DNA from: Acidobacteriota bacterium
Lineage (GTDB): Bacteria > Acidobacteriota > Blastocatellia > Pyrinomonadales > Pyrinomonadaceae
Length of the DNA: 33,695 nt
NCBI GenBank assembly: GCA_023436495.1
Contig: JAEZIT010000053.1
Span: 1-33,695, forward strand
Direction: 5' to 3'
Shown here: positions 15,021-23,106 of the stretch, in pieces
Layout: the number at the start of each line of letters is the position of its first letter
Position numbering within the stretch: position 1 is the stretch's first letter
Translations under genes and position numbers: made by a program
The notes under the pieces: model-generated
What the model was told of the DNA's origin: nothing
What the model saw: the letters and a program-made list of their open reading frames with translations, nothing else
Databases searched by the model: none

Positions 15021-15470
15021 ATGAGCTTAAAAGACAAAATAACCGCTGACCTGACCGAAGCGATGAAGGCAAAGGACGCCGATAAACTATCTACGCTCCG
15101 GATGGTCAAGGCAAATCTAATGAACCGCCAGATCGAAAAGGGCGGCGAATTGACCGACGACGAGATCACGAAGGCACTGCAGAGCCTAGTAAAACAGCGC
15201 CGCGATTCGATCGAGCAATACGAGACCGCCGGCCGCGCCGATCTCGCGGCCAAAGAAGCGGCTGAGATCTCCGTGATCGAAGTTTATCTACCGCAGGCCG
15301 CAACCCCAGCGGAGATCGAAAAGGCCGTAGCGGACGCGGTGGCGTCCACAGGAGCGTCTTCGATGAGAGACATGGGTAATGTCATGAAGGCGGCAATGGC
15401 GAACCTTCAGGGCAAGACGGCGGACGGCAAGGCCGTTAGCGAAGCGGTCAAATCAAAGCTCGGCGGCTAA
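15021..15470 (+). CDS. GatB/YqeY domain protein
   Basis: 149 residues. The YqeY family corresponds to the C-terminal helical domain of GatB, the amidotransferase subunit acting on mischarged Glu-tRNA(Gln); free-standing YqeY proteins are thought to bind tRNA or related RNA but their role is not settled. Family features: SLKDKITADLTEAMKAKD, LSTLRMVKANLMN, EITKALQSLVKQRRDSIEQYE, AGRADLAAKEAAEISVIEVYLP and a C-terminal tail region GKTADGKAVSEAVKSKL. Full length. It has its own promoter just before the ATG and its own terminator, so it is a single-gene unit. Confidence 0.93.
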   Translation: MSLKDKITADLTEAMKAKDADKLSTLRMVKANLMNRQIEKGGELTDDEITKALQSLVKQRRDSIEQYETAGRADLAAKEAAEISVIEVYLPQAATPAEIEKAVADAVASTGASSMRDMGNVMKAAMANLQGKTADGKAVSEAVKSKLGG

Positions 15471-15496
15471 TACTTATCTGCCGCTTCCAAATACAT

Positions 15497-15524
15497 GAGG
15501 CCGTCATCACGACGGCCTCTTTTT
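15497..15524 (+). terminator. Intrinsic terminator after the yqeY-like gene
   Basis: Perfect 9-bp stem GAGGCCGTC/GACGGCCTC with loop ATCAC, followed by five T (15520-15524). It separates this gene from the convergent dnaJ, which ends at 15544. Confidence 0.9.
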
Positions 15525-15543
15525 ATCTCCACGAACGGCTGCT

Positions 15544-16644
15544 TTATCCGAAGATATTCCTCACCTTGTCCATAAACGACTCGTCTGCAAATTCCGTGTC
15601 CTCGATCTCCGCGAGCTGCTCCAGCAACTTTCGCTGTTCCTTTGTCAGCGACTTCGGCGTCATCAGCGTGACCGCTACGAACAGGTCGCCTTTGCCTCGG
15701 CCGCCGAGAATAGGCATTCCCTCGCCTTTTATCCGAAAAACAGTGCCGGTTTGAGTTCCGGCCGGGACTTTAAGCTCTTCTTCGCCGTTAAGCGTCTTGA
15801 CCTTGATCTCGGCCCCGAGCGCCGCTTGCGCAAACGTCACGGGAACCGCCGAATAAAGATTTGCACCCTGCCGCTCGAAGCTGTCGTGCTCGGCAACGTG
15901 GATGACCACAAAGAGGTCGCCTGACGGCCCGCCGTTCGTGCCCCCTTCACCTTCGCCGGAAACGCGCAGCCGCGAACCGGTCTCCACTCCGGCCGGTATC
16001 TTGATCTCCAGCGAGCGTTCCTTTTCGATCCTTCCGGCCCCACGACAGTTCCCGCACGGGCTCTTGATGATCTGGCCTTTCCCGGCGCAATTCGGACATG
16101 TCCGCATTACACTGAAAAATCCCTGTTGATAACGCGTCTGGCCGCTACCGCCGCACGAAATGCAGGTTTCGGGCTTCGTACCCTTTTCGGCCCCGCTTCC
16201 GCTGCATTCACCGCATGTTTCGAGCCGCGGGATCTCCAGTTTTTCGTCCTTGCCCGCTGCGGCCTCCTCAAGCGTTATTTCGAGGTCGTAACGCAAGTCA
16301 GCGCCGCGCTGCACGGACGAACGGCGGCCGCCCCGCTGGCCGAACATATCGCCGAATCCAAAAAGGTCGAAAATGTCCTCGATGTTCGAGAAGCCGGGAT
16401 CAAACCCTGCCCCGCCCGCTCCTGCGGCCGCATGCCCGAATCGATCGTAAGCGGCGCGCTTTTGCGAATCGGAAAGCACCGAATACGCCTCCGCGCACTC
16501 CTTGAACTTTTCTTCCGCATGCGGGTCGTTCGGATTCTTATCCGGGTGGTGCTGTATCGCCAAGGCTCGGTACGCCCGCTTTATTTCCCCGTCGGTCGCG
16601 GTCCGCGAGACGCCTAGAACTTCGTAATAATCTCGTTTTGACAT
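15544..16644 (-). CDS. dnaJ: Chaperone DnaJ (Hsp40)
   Basis: 366 residues from ATG at 16644; a TTG at 16656 would add four residues before the conserved SKRDYYEVLG start and is rejected. Cochaperone that delivers substrates to DnaK and stimulates its ATPase. J-domain with HPD at 33-35, Gly/Phe-rich linker (GAGGAGFDPGF, FGFGDMFGQRGG), four zinc repeats CGECSGSG, CISCGGSG, CPNCAGKG and CGNCRGAG, then the substrate-binding C-terminal domains (SLEIKIPAGVETG; GDLFVVIHV; GDLFVAVTL). A full type I DnaJ. Last gene of the hrcA-grpE-dnaK-dnaJ operon, 96 nt after dnaK, the largest gap in the cluster; that gap holds a small GC hairpin (16727-16739). Confidence 0.96.
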   Translation of the reverse strand: MSKRDYYEVLGVSRTATDGEIKRAYRALAIQHHPDKNPNDPHAEEKFKECAEAYSVLSDSQKRAAYDRFGHAAAGAGGAGFDPGFSNIEDIFDLFGFGDMFGQRGGRRSSVQRGADLRYDLEITLEEAAAGKDEKLEIPRLETCGECSGSGAEKGTKPETCISCGGSGQTRYQQGFFSVMRTCPNCAGKGQIIKSPCGNCRGAGRIEKERSLEIKIPAGVETGSRLRVSGEGEGGTNGGPSGDLFVVIHVAEHDSFERQGANLYSAVPVTFAQAALGAEIKVKTLNGEEELKVPAGTQTGTVFRIKGEGMPILGGRGKGDLFVAVTLMTPKSLTKEQRKLLEQLAEIEDTEFADESFMDKVRNIFG

Positions 16645-16740
16645 AGGTAAAACCAAAATAGCGCCAGCCCAAGCGATTGAACTGACGCATATTTAATTTT
16701 GCGACAAATGCCCCGCCTTTATCAAGCGCGGAAGCCGCGT

Positions 16741-18552
16741 CTAGACCGCGCTCAACATTGACTGTGTAATGCGGCCGGCCGCCCCGTCCACCAGATCGAT
16801 CGCCAGATCGATCTCATGCATGTTGTCCGAGTATGAGAACAATGTCTCTTCGGCGTCTGCAAGTGTTTCCTCGATCAGCTTGCGCTCATCGGGTTTGAAA
16901 GAACCGCCGAACTCCTCAAGCGCACGCCGCGCGTTCTTGATCATCGAATCTAAACGATTTCGGCGGATAATGATATCTTTTGCCTCGCGGTCCTTTTCTA
17001 TCGAATGTTCCGCTTCCATGATCAGTCGATCGATCTCGTCGGCGGCAAGTCCGGACGACGATGTGACCTGGATCGCCTGTTCAAGGTCGGTCATCTTATC
17101 GCGTGCCGAAACATTTACGATCCCGTTCGCGTCGATCTCGAATGAAACGTCGATCTGCGGAACGCCGCGCGGGGCCGGCGGAATACCGATAAGCTCGAAT
17201 TTCGCTAGGCTTCGGTTCGCGCTCGCGATCTCACGCTCGCCCTGTAGAATATGTATCTCGACCGACTGCTGATTATCGACGACGGTCGTGAACGTCATCG
17301 TGTTCTTGATCGGAATGCTCGAATTGCGGTTTATCAGCGTTACGAACAATCCGCCGCGTGTCTCAAGGCCGAGGCTCAGCGGCAGAACGTCCAGCAGAAC
17401 GATGTCTTTAACATCGCCGTTCAATACGCCGCCCTGGATCGCCGCACCCATCGCGACGACCTCGTCCGGGTTAATTTCCGCGGACGGCGGCTTTCCAAAC
17501 ACTTCGGTCACCGTCGCCGCAATTATCGGCGAACGCGTTTGGCCGCCGACAAGGATCACTTTATCGATATCCGTAGGTTTCAGCTTCGCATCCCATAAGG
17601 CCTTCTGGCACGGTTCGACCGATGATTCGACCAGGTCCCTGACCAATTCTTCGAATTTAGACCGCGTCAGGGTCGTGTTTATATGCTTCGGCCCGCCGGC
17701 ATCGGCCGCGATGAATGGCAGGTTAATGTTCGTTTCCGAAACGCTCGATAATTCGCATTTTGCACGCTCTGCTGCTTCTTTCAGCCTCTGAAGTGCAAGC
17801 CGGTCGTTTCGCAGGTCGATATCGTTCGACGCCTTGAAATCTTCCACGAGCCAATTAATGATCCGCTGATCGAAATCTTCTCCGCCGAGAAATGTGTTGC
17901 CCGACGTCGAAAGCACCTCGAACACGCCTTCATTTATCTCGAGGATCGAAATATCGAACGTCCCGCCGCCGAGATCGTAAACCGCGACCTTTTCGTTCTT
18001 GTTGCGTCCGAAGCCGTATGCGAGGGCTGCTGCCGTCGGCTCGTTGATAATGCGCTCTACTTCGAGTCCTGCGATCTTTCCGGCATCGCGCGTGGCCTGG
18101 CGCTGCGTGTCATCAAAATACGCGGGAACTGTAATGATCGCCTCAGTGACCTTTTCACCGAGGAATTCCTCCGCCGACAGCTTAAGCCGCTGCAATACGA
18201 TCGCAGAAATTTCCGGCGGGCTGTAAACACGGTCGAGCACCTTGATGTGCGCGTCCCCGTTGGAGGCAGGGACAAGTTCGAACGGAACGGTCTCGCGCAT
18301 CTTCTGTACTTCCGGCGAATCGAATTTTCGCCCGATCAGCCGCTTGACGGCATACAACGTGTTTGTCGGATTGGTGACCGCCTGCCGTTTTGCGATCTGT
18401 CCGACAAGCCGTTCGTCTTTATCGGTAAAACCGACGACCGAAGGCGTGGTCCGGCCGCCTTCTTTATTTGAGATTATCTGCACGGCGCCGCCTTCCAAAA
18501 CCGAAACGCAGCAGTTTGTCGTGCCCAGATCAATACCGATTACTTTGCCCAT
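16741..18552 (-). CDS. dnaK: Chaperone DnaK (Hsp70), short C-terminal form
   Basis: 603 residues, against about 640 for E. coli DnaK. ATP-driven foldase working with GrpE and DnaJ. Nucleotide domain motifs: IGIDLGTTN at the N-terminus, AVYDLGGGTFDIS, NEPTAAALAYG, and KVILVGGQTRSP; linker DVLPLSLGLET; substrate-binding domain to about residue 500; helical lid after that. The protein ends in the lid (AAGRITQSMLSAV) and lacks the Gly-rich disordered tail and acidic EEVD-like end of typical bacterial DnaK. AGGA lies about 8 nt before the ATG. CVSVLEGG and the LIGRKFDSPEV segment are close to normal. The missing tail may indicate a specialised paralogue. Confidence 0.96.
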   Translation of the reverse strand: MGKVIGIDLGTTNCCVSVLEGGAVQIISNKEGGRTTPSVVGFTDKDERLVGQIAKRQAVTNPTNTLYAVKRLIGRKFDSPEVQKMRETVPFELVPASNGDAHIKVLDRVYSPPEISAIVLQRLKLSAEEFLGEKVTEAIITVPAYFDDTQRQATRDAGKIAGLEVERIINEPTAAALAYGFGRNKNEKVAVYDLGGGTFDISILEINEGVFEVLSTSGNTFLGGEDFDQRIINWLVEDFKASNDIDLRNDRLALQRLKEAAERAKCELSSVSETNINLPFIAADAGGPKHINTTLTRSKFEELVRDLVESSVEPCQKALWDAKLKPTDIDKVILVGGQTRSPIIAATVTEVFGKPPSAEINPDEVVAMGAAIQGGVLNGDVKDIVLLDVLPLSLGLETRGGLFVTLINRNSSIPIKNTMTFTTVVDNQQSVEIHILQGEREIASANRSLAKFELIGIPPAPRGVPQIDVSFEIDANGIVNVSARDKMTDLEQAIQVTSSSGLAADEIDRLIMEAEHSIEKDREAKDIIIRRNRLDSMIKNARRALEEFGGSFKPDERKLIEETLADAEETLFSYSDNMHEIDLAIDLVDGAAGRITQSMLSAV

Positions 18553-18594
18553 ATCATTTTCCTGGCCTGTAGTGAGATTTAAGAAAGATCGAGG

Positions 18595-19455
18595 TTAATC
18601 TTCCTGTTGCGAGGGAGCTTCAGAATCCACCGTCTTGCCGTCCGCATCCTCGTTAGCTGAGAAAGCGTTTCCCGAGGCGTGATTTTCGATCGCCGGCGCG
18701 GCGGCAACCTTTACCATCGAATGCCTGATCACGCGGTCGCCGATGCGGTAGCCGCGGAGCATTTCGCCCGATACCGTATTGTGGGGGAATTCCGAGGTGA
18801 CCTCGATCGCTACTGCTTCGTGAAGATGCGGGTCGAAATCCTCACCGACAGACGGGATCGGTTGAACGCCAAGGCCGGCGAAGACCTCATTCACCTGTTG
18901 GTTGACGAGTACGATGCCGTCGAAAAATTGCCGGATATCGGCCTGTTTTTCTTCCGCGATCTCCGAAGCCGAATCCAGGGCGCGGTTCAAATTGTCCAAG
19001 ACGGGCAGCATTTCCGTCGCCAGATTGCAGATCTGTTTACTGAAGGTTTCGCTGCGGTCCCGCTCCACGCGATTCTTATAGCTCTCAAAATCGCGCAGGC
19101 GCCGCCTCGCGAGTTCGGCCAATTCGGCTCGTTCCGACTCCATTACGGCAAGCTTGTCCCGTAATCTCGAGACCTCCCTTTCGAGTTCGCTGTTGTCGCC
19201 CAGCGGCTCGATCGCCGATTCCTTTCGGCGTGTCCCGGCCGCTTGACCGAGTGCGAGTTCACTGCGGAGAAATTCCGGGATCTTTTGCTCGTCAAAATCG
19301 GATTCGTCGACCTCGATCACCAATTCCGGTGAAATGTCCAGGTCCTTTTCCTTTTCCTCGAGCTCGCGAAAGAAATCCTCGTCCGACGACGTTTCGCCGT
19401 CGAACGCCTCTTCGGCAGATGCTTCGAGATCGTAATATTCGTTATTGGGATTCAT
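18595..19455 (-). CDS. grpE: Nucleotide exchange factor GrpE, with long acidic N-terminus
   Basis: 286 residues, about 90 more than usual. Residues 1-90 are acidic and low-complexity (EEAFDGETSSDEDFFRELEEK; VIEVDESDFDEQKIPEF). A coiled coil follows (about 90-130, LEREVSRLRDKLAVMESERAELAELA), then the GrpE core: RRRLRDFESYKNRVERDR, LPVLDNLNRAL, FFDGIVLVNQQVNEVFAGLG, PSVGEDFDPHLHEAV, and the beta-domain end YRIGDRVIRHSMVKVA. A further acidic tail of about 35 residues closes the protein. Releases ADP from DnaK and can act as a thermosensor through its coiled coil. It lies 42 nt before dnaK, in an operon starting at hrcA. Confidence 0.95.
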   Translation of the reverse strand: MNPNNEYYDLEASAEEAFDGETSSDEDFFRELEEKEKDLDISPELVIEVDESDFDEQKIPEFLRSELALGQAAGTRRKESAIEPLGDNSELEREVSRLRDKLAVMESERAELAELARRRLRDFESYKNRVERDRSETFSKQICNLATEMLPVLDNLNRALDSASEIAEEKQADIRQFFDGIVLVNQQVNEVFAGLGVQPIPSVGEDFDPHLHEAVAIEVTSEFPHNTVSGEMLRGYRIGDRVIRHSMVKVAAAPAIENHASGNAFSANEDADGKTVDSEAPSQQED

Positions 19456-19489
19456 TAGGTTGACCAGGCTCGCTCGGATTAGCGCCTGT

Positions 19490-20614
19490 TTAATTGTTGG
19501 AGACGTCCTTGGACATCATTTTCTCGAGGACACGTGCCACATAACTGACGATCGAGATCATGCGGCTATACTCGATCCTTGTCGGCCCGAGGACGCTGAG
19601 CGTCCCGACGGCCGTGCTGTCGCCGATACGGTATGGCGCCGATATCAGCGTACAATTCTGAAACGACGGCGTGCGGTTTTCGCTGCCGATGAAAACCTGA
19701 ACATTTCCGGCCGGTAAATTTTCACGGCCCACGCATTCGTTCAATATCTCCATCAAACGCGATTTTTCTCCGATCGTGGCTATCAACTCGCGAAGCCGCT
19801 CAAGGTCTGCGAAATCCTTCTTTGTCAGGATGTTCGACGTCCCGTCCACATAAACTTCGCCAAGGCGGTCCTCTTCGCCCTCGATACTCTGCGAACAAAG
19901 GATGACCGCAGTCTGTAAAAGCTTGTCAAACAATGACTTTTCTTCGTGCATGAGCTCCAGGATCTCGGCACGAATTTCAGCCAGGCTCTTTCCGGCATAT
20001 TCGGTATTCAAATAATTGGCCGTACGCTCCAATTGTTCGCGGGAAAATGGAACGTTGAGGCGAATTATCTTGTTATGAACAATATTCGGCGCCGAAACCA
20101 GCACGACCAGTATTCGGTTGTCCGAAAGGTTCACGAACTCGATATGCTGCAGGCGGTCGCTCGCCAGAGATGGCGATACGACGATGCCGACATTATTGGA
20201 AAGAGCGGAAAGAAGCTGGGACGTGCGTTCCATCAAACGATCCGGCGTCTCGGCAAATTCGCTCGGGTTCAGCCCGAATTCTTCGCCGATCATGTAAAGG
20301 TCGTCGTTTGAAATACTTAAAACGCCCAGCAGATTGTCAACGTAAAACCGATACCCCTTGTCCGTGGGAACCCGTCCGGCCGATGTATGCGGCTGTTCCA
20401 ACAGGCCCATTTCTTCGAGCTCACTCATCACGTTGCGTATGGTGGCGGAACTCATGCCCGAAGCGCTTGCAAATCTTGCGGCCAGCGTTTTCGAACCGAC
20501 GGGTTCGCCCGTGACGAAATGTTCGTTGATAATGGCTGAAAGAATGACCTGCCCGCGTGAATCGGGAAAACGGCTGCTTTTCTCGATCTTGAGGTTATTA
20601 TCGCGGACAAACAT
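19490..20614 (-). CDS. hrcA: Heat-inducible transcription repressor HrcA
   Basis: 374 residues. Winged-helix repressor that in many phyla binds the CIRCE element and controls groE and dnaK operons. N-terminal DNA-binding domain: RGQVILSAIINEHFVTGEPVGSKTLAAR, SSATIRNVMSELEEMGLLEQPHTSAGRVPTDKGYRFYVD, a near-textbook HrcA helix-turn-helix. The GAF-like and dimerisation parts follow (SNNVGIVVSP, LQHIEFVNLSDNRILVVLV, and the insert around LPAGNVQVFIGSEN), closing with the family motif TLSVLGPTRIEYSRMISIVSYVARVLEKMM. It heads the operon hrcA-grpE-dnaK-dnaJ. No CIRCE sequence is seen upstream; a different inverted repeat occupies the leader (20634-20657). Confidence 0.96.
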   Translation of the reverse strand: MFVRDNNLKIEKSSRFPDSRGQVILSAIINEHFVTGEPVGSKTLAARFASASGMSSATIRNVMSELEEMGLLEQPHTSAGRVPTDKGYRFYVDNLLGVLSISNDDLYMIGEEFGLNPSEFAETPDRLMERTSQLLSALSNNVGIVVSPSLASDRLQHIEFVNLSDNRILVVLVSAPNIVHNKIIRLNVPFSREQLERTANYLNTEYAGKSLAEIRAEILELMHEEKSLFDKLLQTAVILCSQSIEGEEDRLGEVYVDGTSNILTKKDFADLERLRELIATIGEKSRLMEILNECVGRENLPAGNVQVFIGSENRTPSFQNCTLISAPYRIGDSTAVGTLSVLGPTRIEYSRMISIVSYVARVLEKMMSKDVSNN

Positions 20615-20633
20615 CTTTACCGGTGAGTTTGGC

Positions 20634-20657
20634 GCATACGGCCGGTTGGCGGTATGC
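20634..20657. repeat. Inverted repeat in the hrcA leader, possible operator
   Basis: GCATAC (20634-20639) and GTATGC (20652-20657) are reverse complements with a 12-bp spacer. They lie between the predicted start of transcription (about 20665) and the hrcA ATG (20614), where a CIRCE operator is often found. The sequence and spacing are unlike CIRCE (TTAGCACTC-N9-GAGTGCTAA). Confidence 0.35.
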
Positions 20658-20671
20658 TTTTCCCATTAGAT

Positions 20672-20701
20672 TGAATAGCATTTTCAAGCCAAATATGTCA
20701 A
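20672..20701 (-). promoter_or_regulatory. Promoter of the hrcA-grpE-dnaK-dnaJ operon
   Basis: On the minus strand: consensus -35 TTGACA (20701-20696), 18-bp spacer ending TGC, -10 TATTCA (20677-20672), an extended -10 form. It looks like a housekeeping (sigma-70-type) promoter, not a sigma-32 one, as expected for a repressor-controlled heat-shock operon. It lies only 18 bp from the divergent gene's first possible start at 20719. Confidence 0.6.
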
Positions 20702-20718
20702 GAAATATTAGTTAAACC

Positions 20719-21474
20719 GTGATCAACACTCCAATGGCCGGGAATATCGAAATGATCCGAGGTTTTTATTCCGAGGCCTTCAAACATTACGACAAAGACC
20801 GAACAATACCCGCGATCCACATAAGATTTTACCCTTATGTGGGGATAAATCATACTATCCGCATACGCGACGGCGAGGCTTTTGTCCGCATCGCTGATAT
20901 CTGCCGCGACATGCCGCCGGCCGCCCAACGCGGCCTGGCATATGTTCTGGTATCAAAACTTTACCGTCGAAGGGCTCCTGCCGCCGCACGGAACGCTTAC
21001 GCCGAATATACTAAAACGCGAGAAATGCGCGAACGCGCCACCGAAAACAAACGCGAACGCGGGCGAAAGGTCGTCACCTCTCACAAGGGCGAAGTTTACG
21101 ACCTTGACGAAATATTCGACCGCCTTAATTTGTTGTATTTTCAAGGCTCACTGAAAAAACCCGTCCTGACATGGTCGGCACGACGAACCTATCGCGTCCT
21201 CGGCCATCATGATGCTACGCATCAGACCGTCGTTATCAGCCGTTCGCTTGATTCGCGCGATGTTCCCCGCTACGTCGTCGAATACGTGCTATTTCACGAA
21301 ATGCTGCACATTCATCATCCCACCGTCCACCACAACGGCAGGCGTTACAATCATACGCCGGCGTTTCGCCGCGATGAGCAAAAATTCGCTTTTTACCAAG
21401 AAGCGGAAGACTGGATCGAAAAGAACGTCAGCCGCCTGAAACGCAGCGTAAAACGGGAAACTCGCCGCCGTTAG
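20719..21474 (+). CDS. SprT-like zinc metallopeptidase
   Basis: Up to 251 residues. Start uncertain: GTG 20719, ATG 20734 or ATG 20752 (the last has the best, still weak, GGGA upstream). The C-terminal half is a SprT/SprT-like domain: YDLDEIFDRLNLLYFQGSL (the usual N-terminal helix), SARRTYRVLGHHD, VVISRSLDSRDVP, YVVEYVLFHEMLHIHHP with the HExxH zinc site, and NHTPAFRRDEQKF supplying the third His. The N-terminal half (RFYPYVGINHTIRIRDGEAFVRIADI and AAQRGLAYVLVSKLYRR) is seen in acidobacterial relatives and has a charged helical linker after it. Probably cytoplasmic protein-quality or DNA-protein crosslink protease. Divergent from hrcA with a shared 104-bp region, which may couple it to heat shock. 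Its stop overlaps the next gene's stop by 4 bp. Confidence 0.8.
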   Translation: MINTPMAGNIEMIRGFYSEAFKHYDKDRTIPAIHIRFYPYVGINHTIRIRDGEAFVRIADICRDMPPAAQRGLAYVLVSKLYRRRAPAAARNAYAEYTKTREMRERATENKRERGRKVVTSHKGEVYDLDEIFDRLNLLYFQGSLKKPVLTWSARRTYRVLGHHDATHQTVVISRSLDSRDVPRYVVEYVLFHEMLHIHHPTVHHNGRRYNHTPAFRRDEQKFAFYQEAEDWIEKNVSRLKRSVKRETRRR

Positions 21475-23063
21475 TTCTCTCCGCCGAACTGTTCCGCCAT
21501 CCACCCGATCATACCGAATTGCGAGACGTATGTTCGTTCGATGCCCTTCGAACTAAACCGCGTCTCCGTCCTCGAGATTGTCATCGCGGCGGCATCCTGT
21601 GACCGTTTTTCTCCAAAGATCTCGACGAGTTTACCGGCCGTTTCTGCGTCACGCGAAATGCTCGCCGCCGCGGCGTTGCTGTCTGCGATCGCCCGGAAAT
21701 CCCCGCTCCTTGAAAAGCCGTCCGACTGTTTTGCCTGCAGGCATTTCAGCACGTTCTCCCGCGAACCGAGCACGAGCACATTGCCGGCAAATGCCGCCGC
21801 GACCTCGCCATTTTCGGAGCTCCAAAGCTCAGCGCCGTATTCCGCCATTGCCGGCCGCGAAAACATCACATCTTCCGCGATCGATGCCTTCACTTTCTCC
21901 ACGTCCCTGACGACCGCGATCGACACGGGGCTTTCGCCTTCGGCGTCGAGTTTCACGGTCCAGATCTCGCCTCCTACCGCTCCGAGAAACACTTCCGGAT
22001 CGCGAATACCGTAAGGCTCGAAAACGCTGCCTGCAAATTCCGCTATCAATCCGCCGCGCATCGCGTCCGTCTGTTTCCGCGCCGTATCGACCAGGCCGCG
22101 CCACGCCAGCACCGGGTCTTTTAGCCTGTAGCGTGTCACGCTGTAAAATTCACCCGGGACATAATCGCCGAGTTCGCCGCTTGTATTCTGTCCGGCGGCC
22201 GCGATAGTCCCAAGCGTCGCGGCAGTGTCCTGATTCAGAGCGAGCATCACTCGGTCCGTGACATTGCCGTCGACGTTTTCGGCGGTCCACGTAAGCTCTT
22301 TGATCGAATTTCGCAGGATCTCCGGCAGCACGGCCGCGACGAAGCTTTTAACGTTCTCTTCTTCGCCGGTGTCCATCGCGGTTGATACGCCCACGATATT
22401 CGCTATTTGGGCCATGCCTTCCTGTGAGATATAACCCGATGCCAGAGAGCCCGCAGGGATCTTTTCATTTCCGGCGATGCTTTCCGCCTCGCCCCGGCGC
22501 ACCGCAAGACATTTCTCGATCGCCGATTCGTCGTTGCCGAACATCACTACGCTGCCTTGTACGATCGCAAATGCCTTTCGTCCGTCCTCGGCTGTCCATT
22601 CGTAGAACGTGCCGTCCTTCCGTTGGGAAATTTCAACGTGGACGCCTCCGCCGTATGCGTTGTTTATAAATTCGCCAAGCTGGTTTTCGGCAAAGCTTTT
22701 CGCCTGCCAGCCCCAGGCGTTCGTCTCGACGATCGCGACGAACCGCGGCTTGAGATTGAGGACAGCATTCTCATCCGAAACAGCTTTTTCAGACACCTGC
22801 AATCCCGTAACCGCCGCTCCGAGTCGCACGCCCTTCAACGCCGAAAGGTCCGGTTTCGTTTTCGACAGTTCCTGAAAAACAGGCGATTCCGTTATTACCG
22901 CGGCGGCCGCGCCCAGGTCGTTCGTCTCGAAATATGCCAGGGCATCCGCCGGAGCTGCTGTTCGCGGATCGATGGGCTTTGAGCCGCACGCCGAAAGAAC
23001 GGCGGCCGCAACGCAAATGAACACAGCAATAAAGTCGCGTTGCCGGCAATTGAAAAGTCTCAT
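21471..23063 (-). CDS. Lipoprotein of unknown function
   Basis: 530 residues from ATG at 23063, chosen because GGAG lies 6 nt upstream and because it begins a clear lipoprotein signal: basic start (MRLFNCRQR), hydrophobic core (FIAVFICVAAAV) and lipobox LSAC (Cys26). The reading frame extends to 23276 but the extra residues look unstructured. The mature part opens DPRTAAPADALAYFETND, then repeating alpha/beta segments with conserved-looking blocks such as RFVAIVETNAWGWQAKSFAE, FAIVQGSVVMFGNDESAIEKCLA and FAGNVLVLGSRENVLKCL. The last two are alike (self-value, then 'ENVLKCL/ESAIEKCL'), suggesting two copies of one domain, as in the DUF3352-like family of surface or periplasmic proteins. Function unknown. 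Shares its stop region with the SprT-like gene. Confidence 0.75.
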   Translation of the reverse strand: MRLFNCRQRDFIAVFICVAAAVLSACGSKPIDPRTAAPADALAYFETNDLGAAAAVITESPVFQELSKTKPDLSALKGVRLGAAVTGLQVSEKAVSDENAVLNLKPRFVAIVETNAWGWQAKSFAENQLGEFINNAYGGGVHVEISQRKDGTFYEWTAEDGRKAFAIVQGSVVMFGNDESAIEKCLAVRRGEAESIAGNEKIPAGSLASGYISQEGMAQIANIVGVSTAMDTGEEENVKSFVAAVLPEILRNSIKELTWTAENVDGNVTDRVMLALNQDTAATLGTIAAAGQNTSGELGDYVPGEFYSVTRYRLKDPVLAWRGLVDTARKQTDAMRGGLIAEFAGSVFEPYGIRDPEVFLGAVGGEIWTVKLDAEGESPVSIAVVRDVEKVKASIAEDVMFSRPAMAEYGAELWSSENGEVAAAFAGNVLVLGSRENVLKCLQAKQSDGFSRSGDFRAIADSNAAAASISRDAETAGKLVEIFGEKRSQDAAAMTISRTETRFSSKGIERTYVSQFGMIGWMAEQFGGEN

Positions 23064-23106
23064 AATGTCTCCGCGCCGCGGCGGCCTTGTGGTAACATTC
23101 GTTCTC

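Noticed and set aside
16793..16816. Tandem CAGATCGATC repeats
   Set aside because: They lie within dnaK codons for an Ile-Asp-Leu repeat (EIDLAIDLVDG) and need no other explanation.
22972..23106. Upstream extension of the SDR reading frame
   Set aside because: It would overlap the lipoprotein signal peptide region on the other strand and adds no residues conserved in the SDR family; ATG 23107 begins right before the Rossmann fold.
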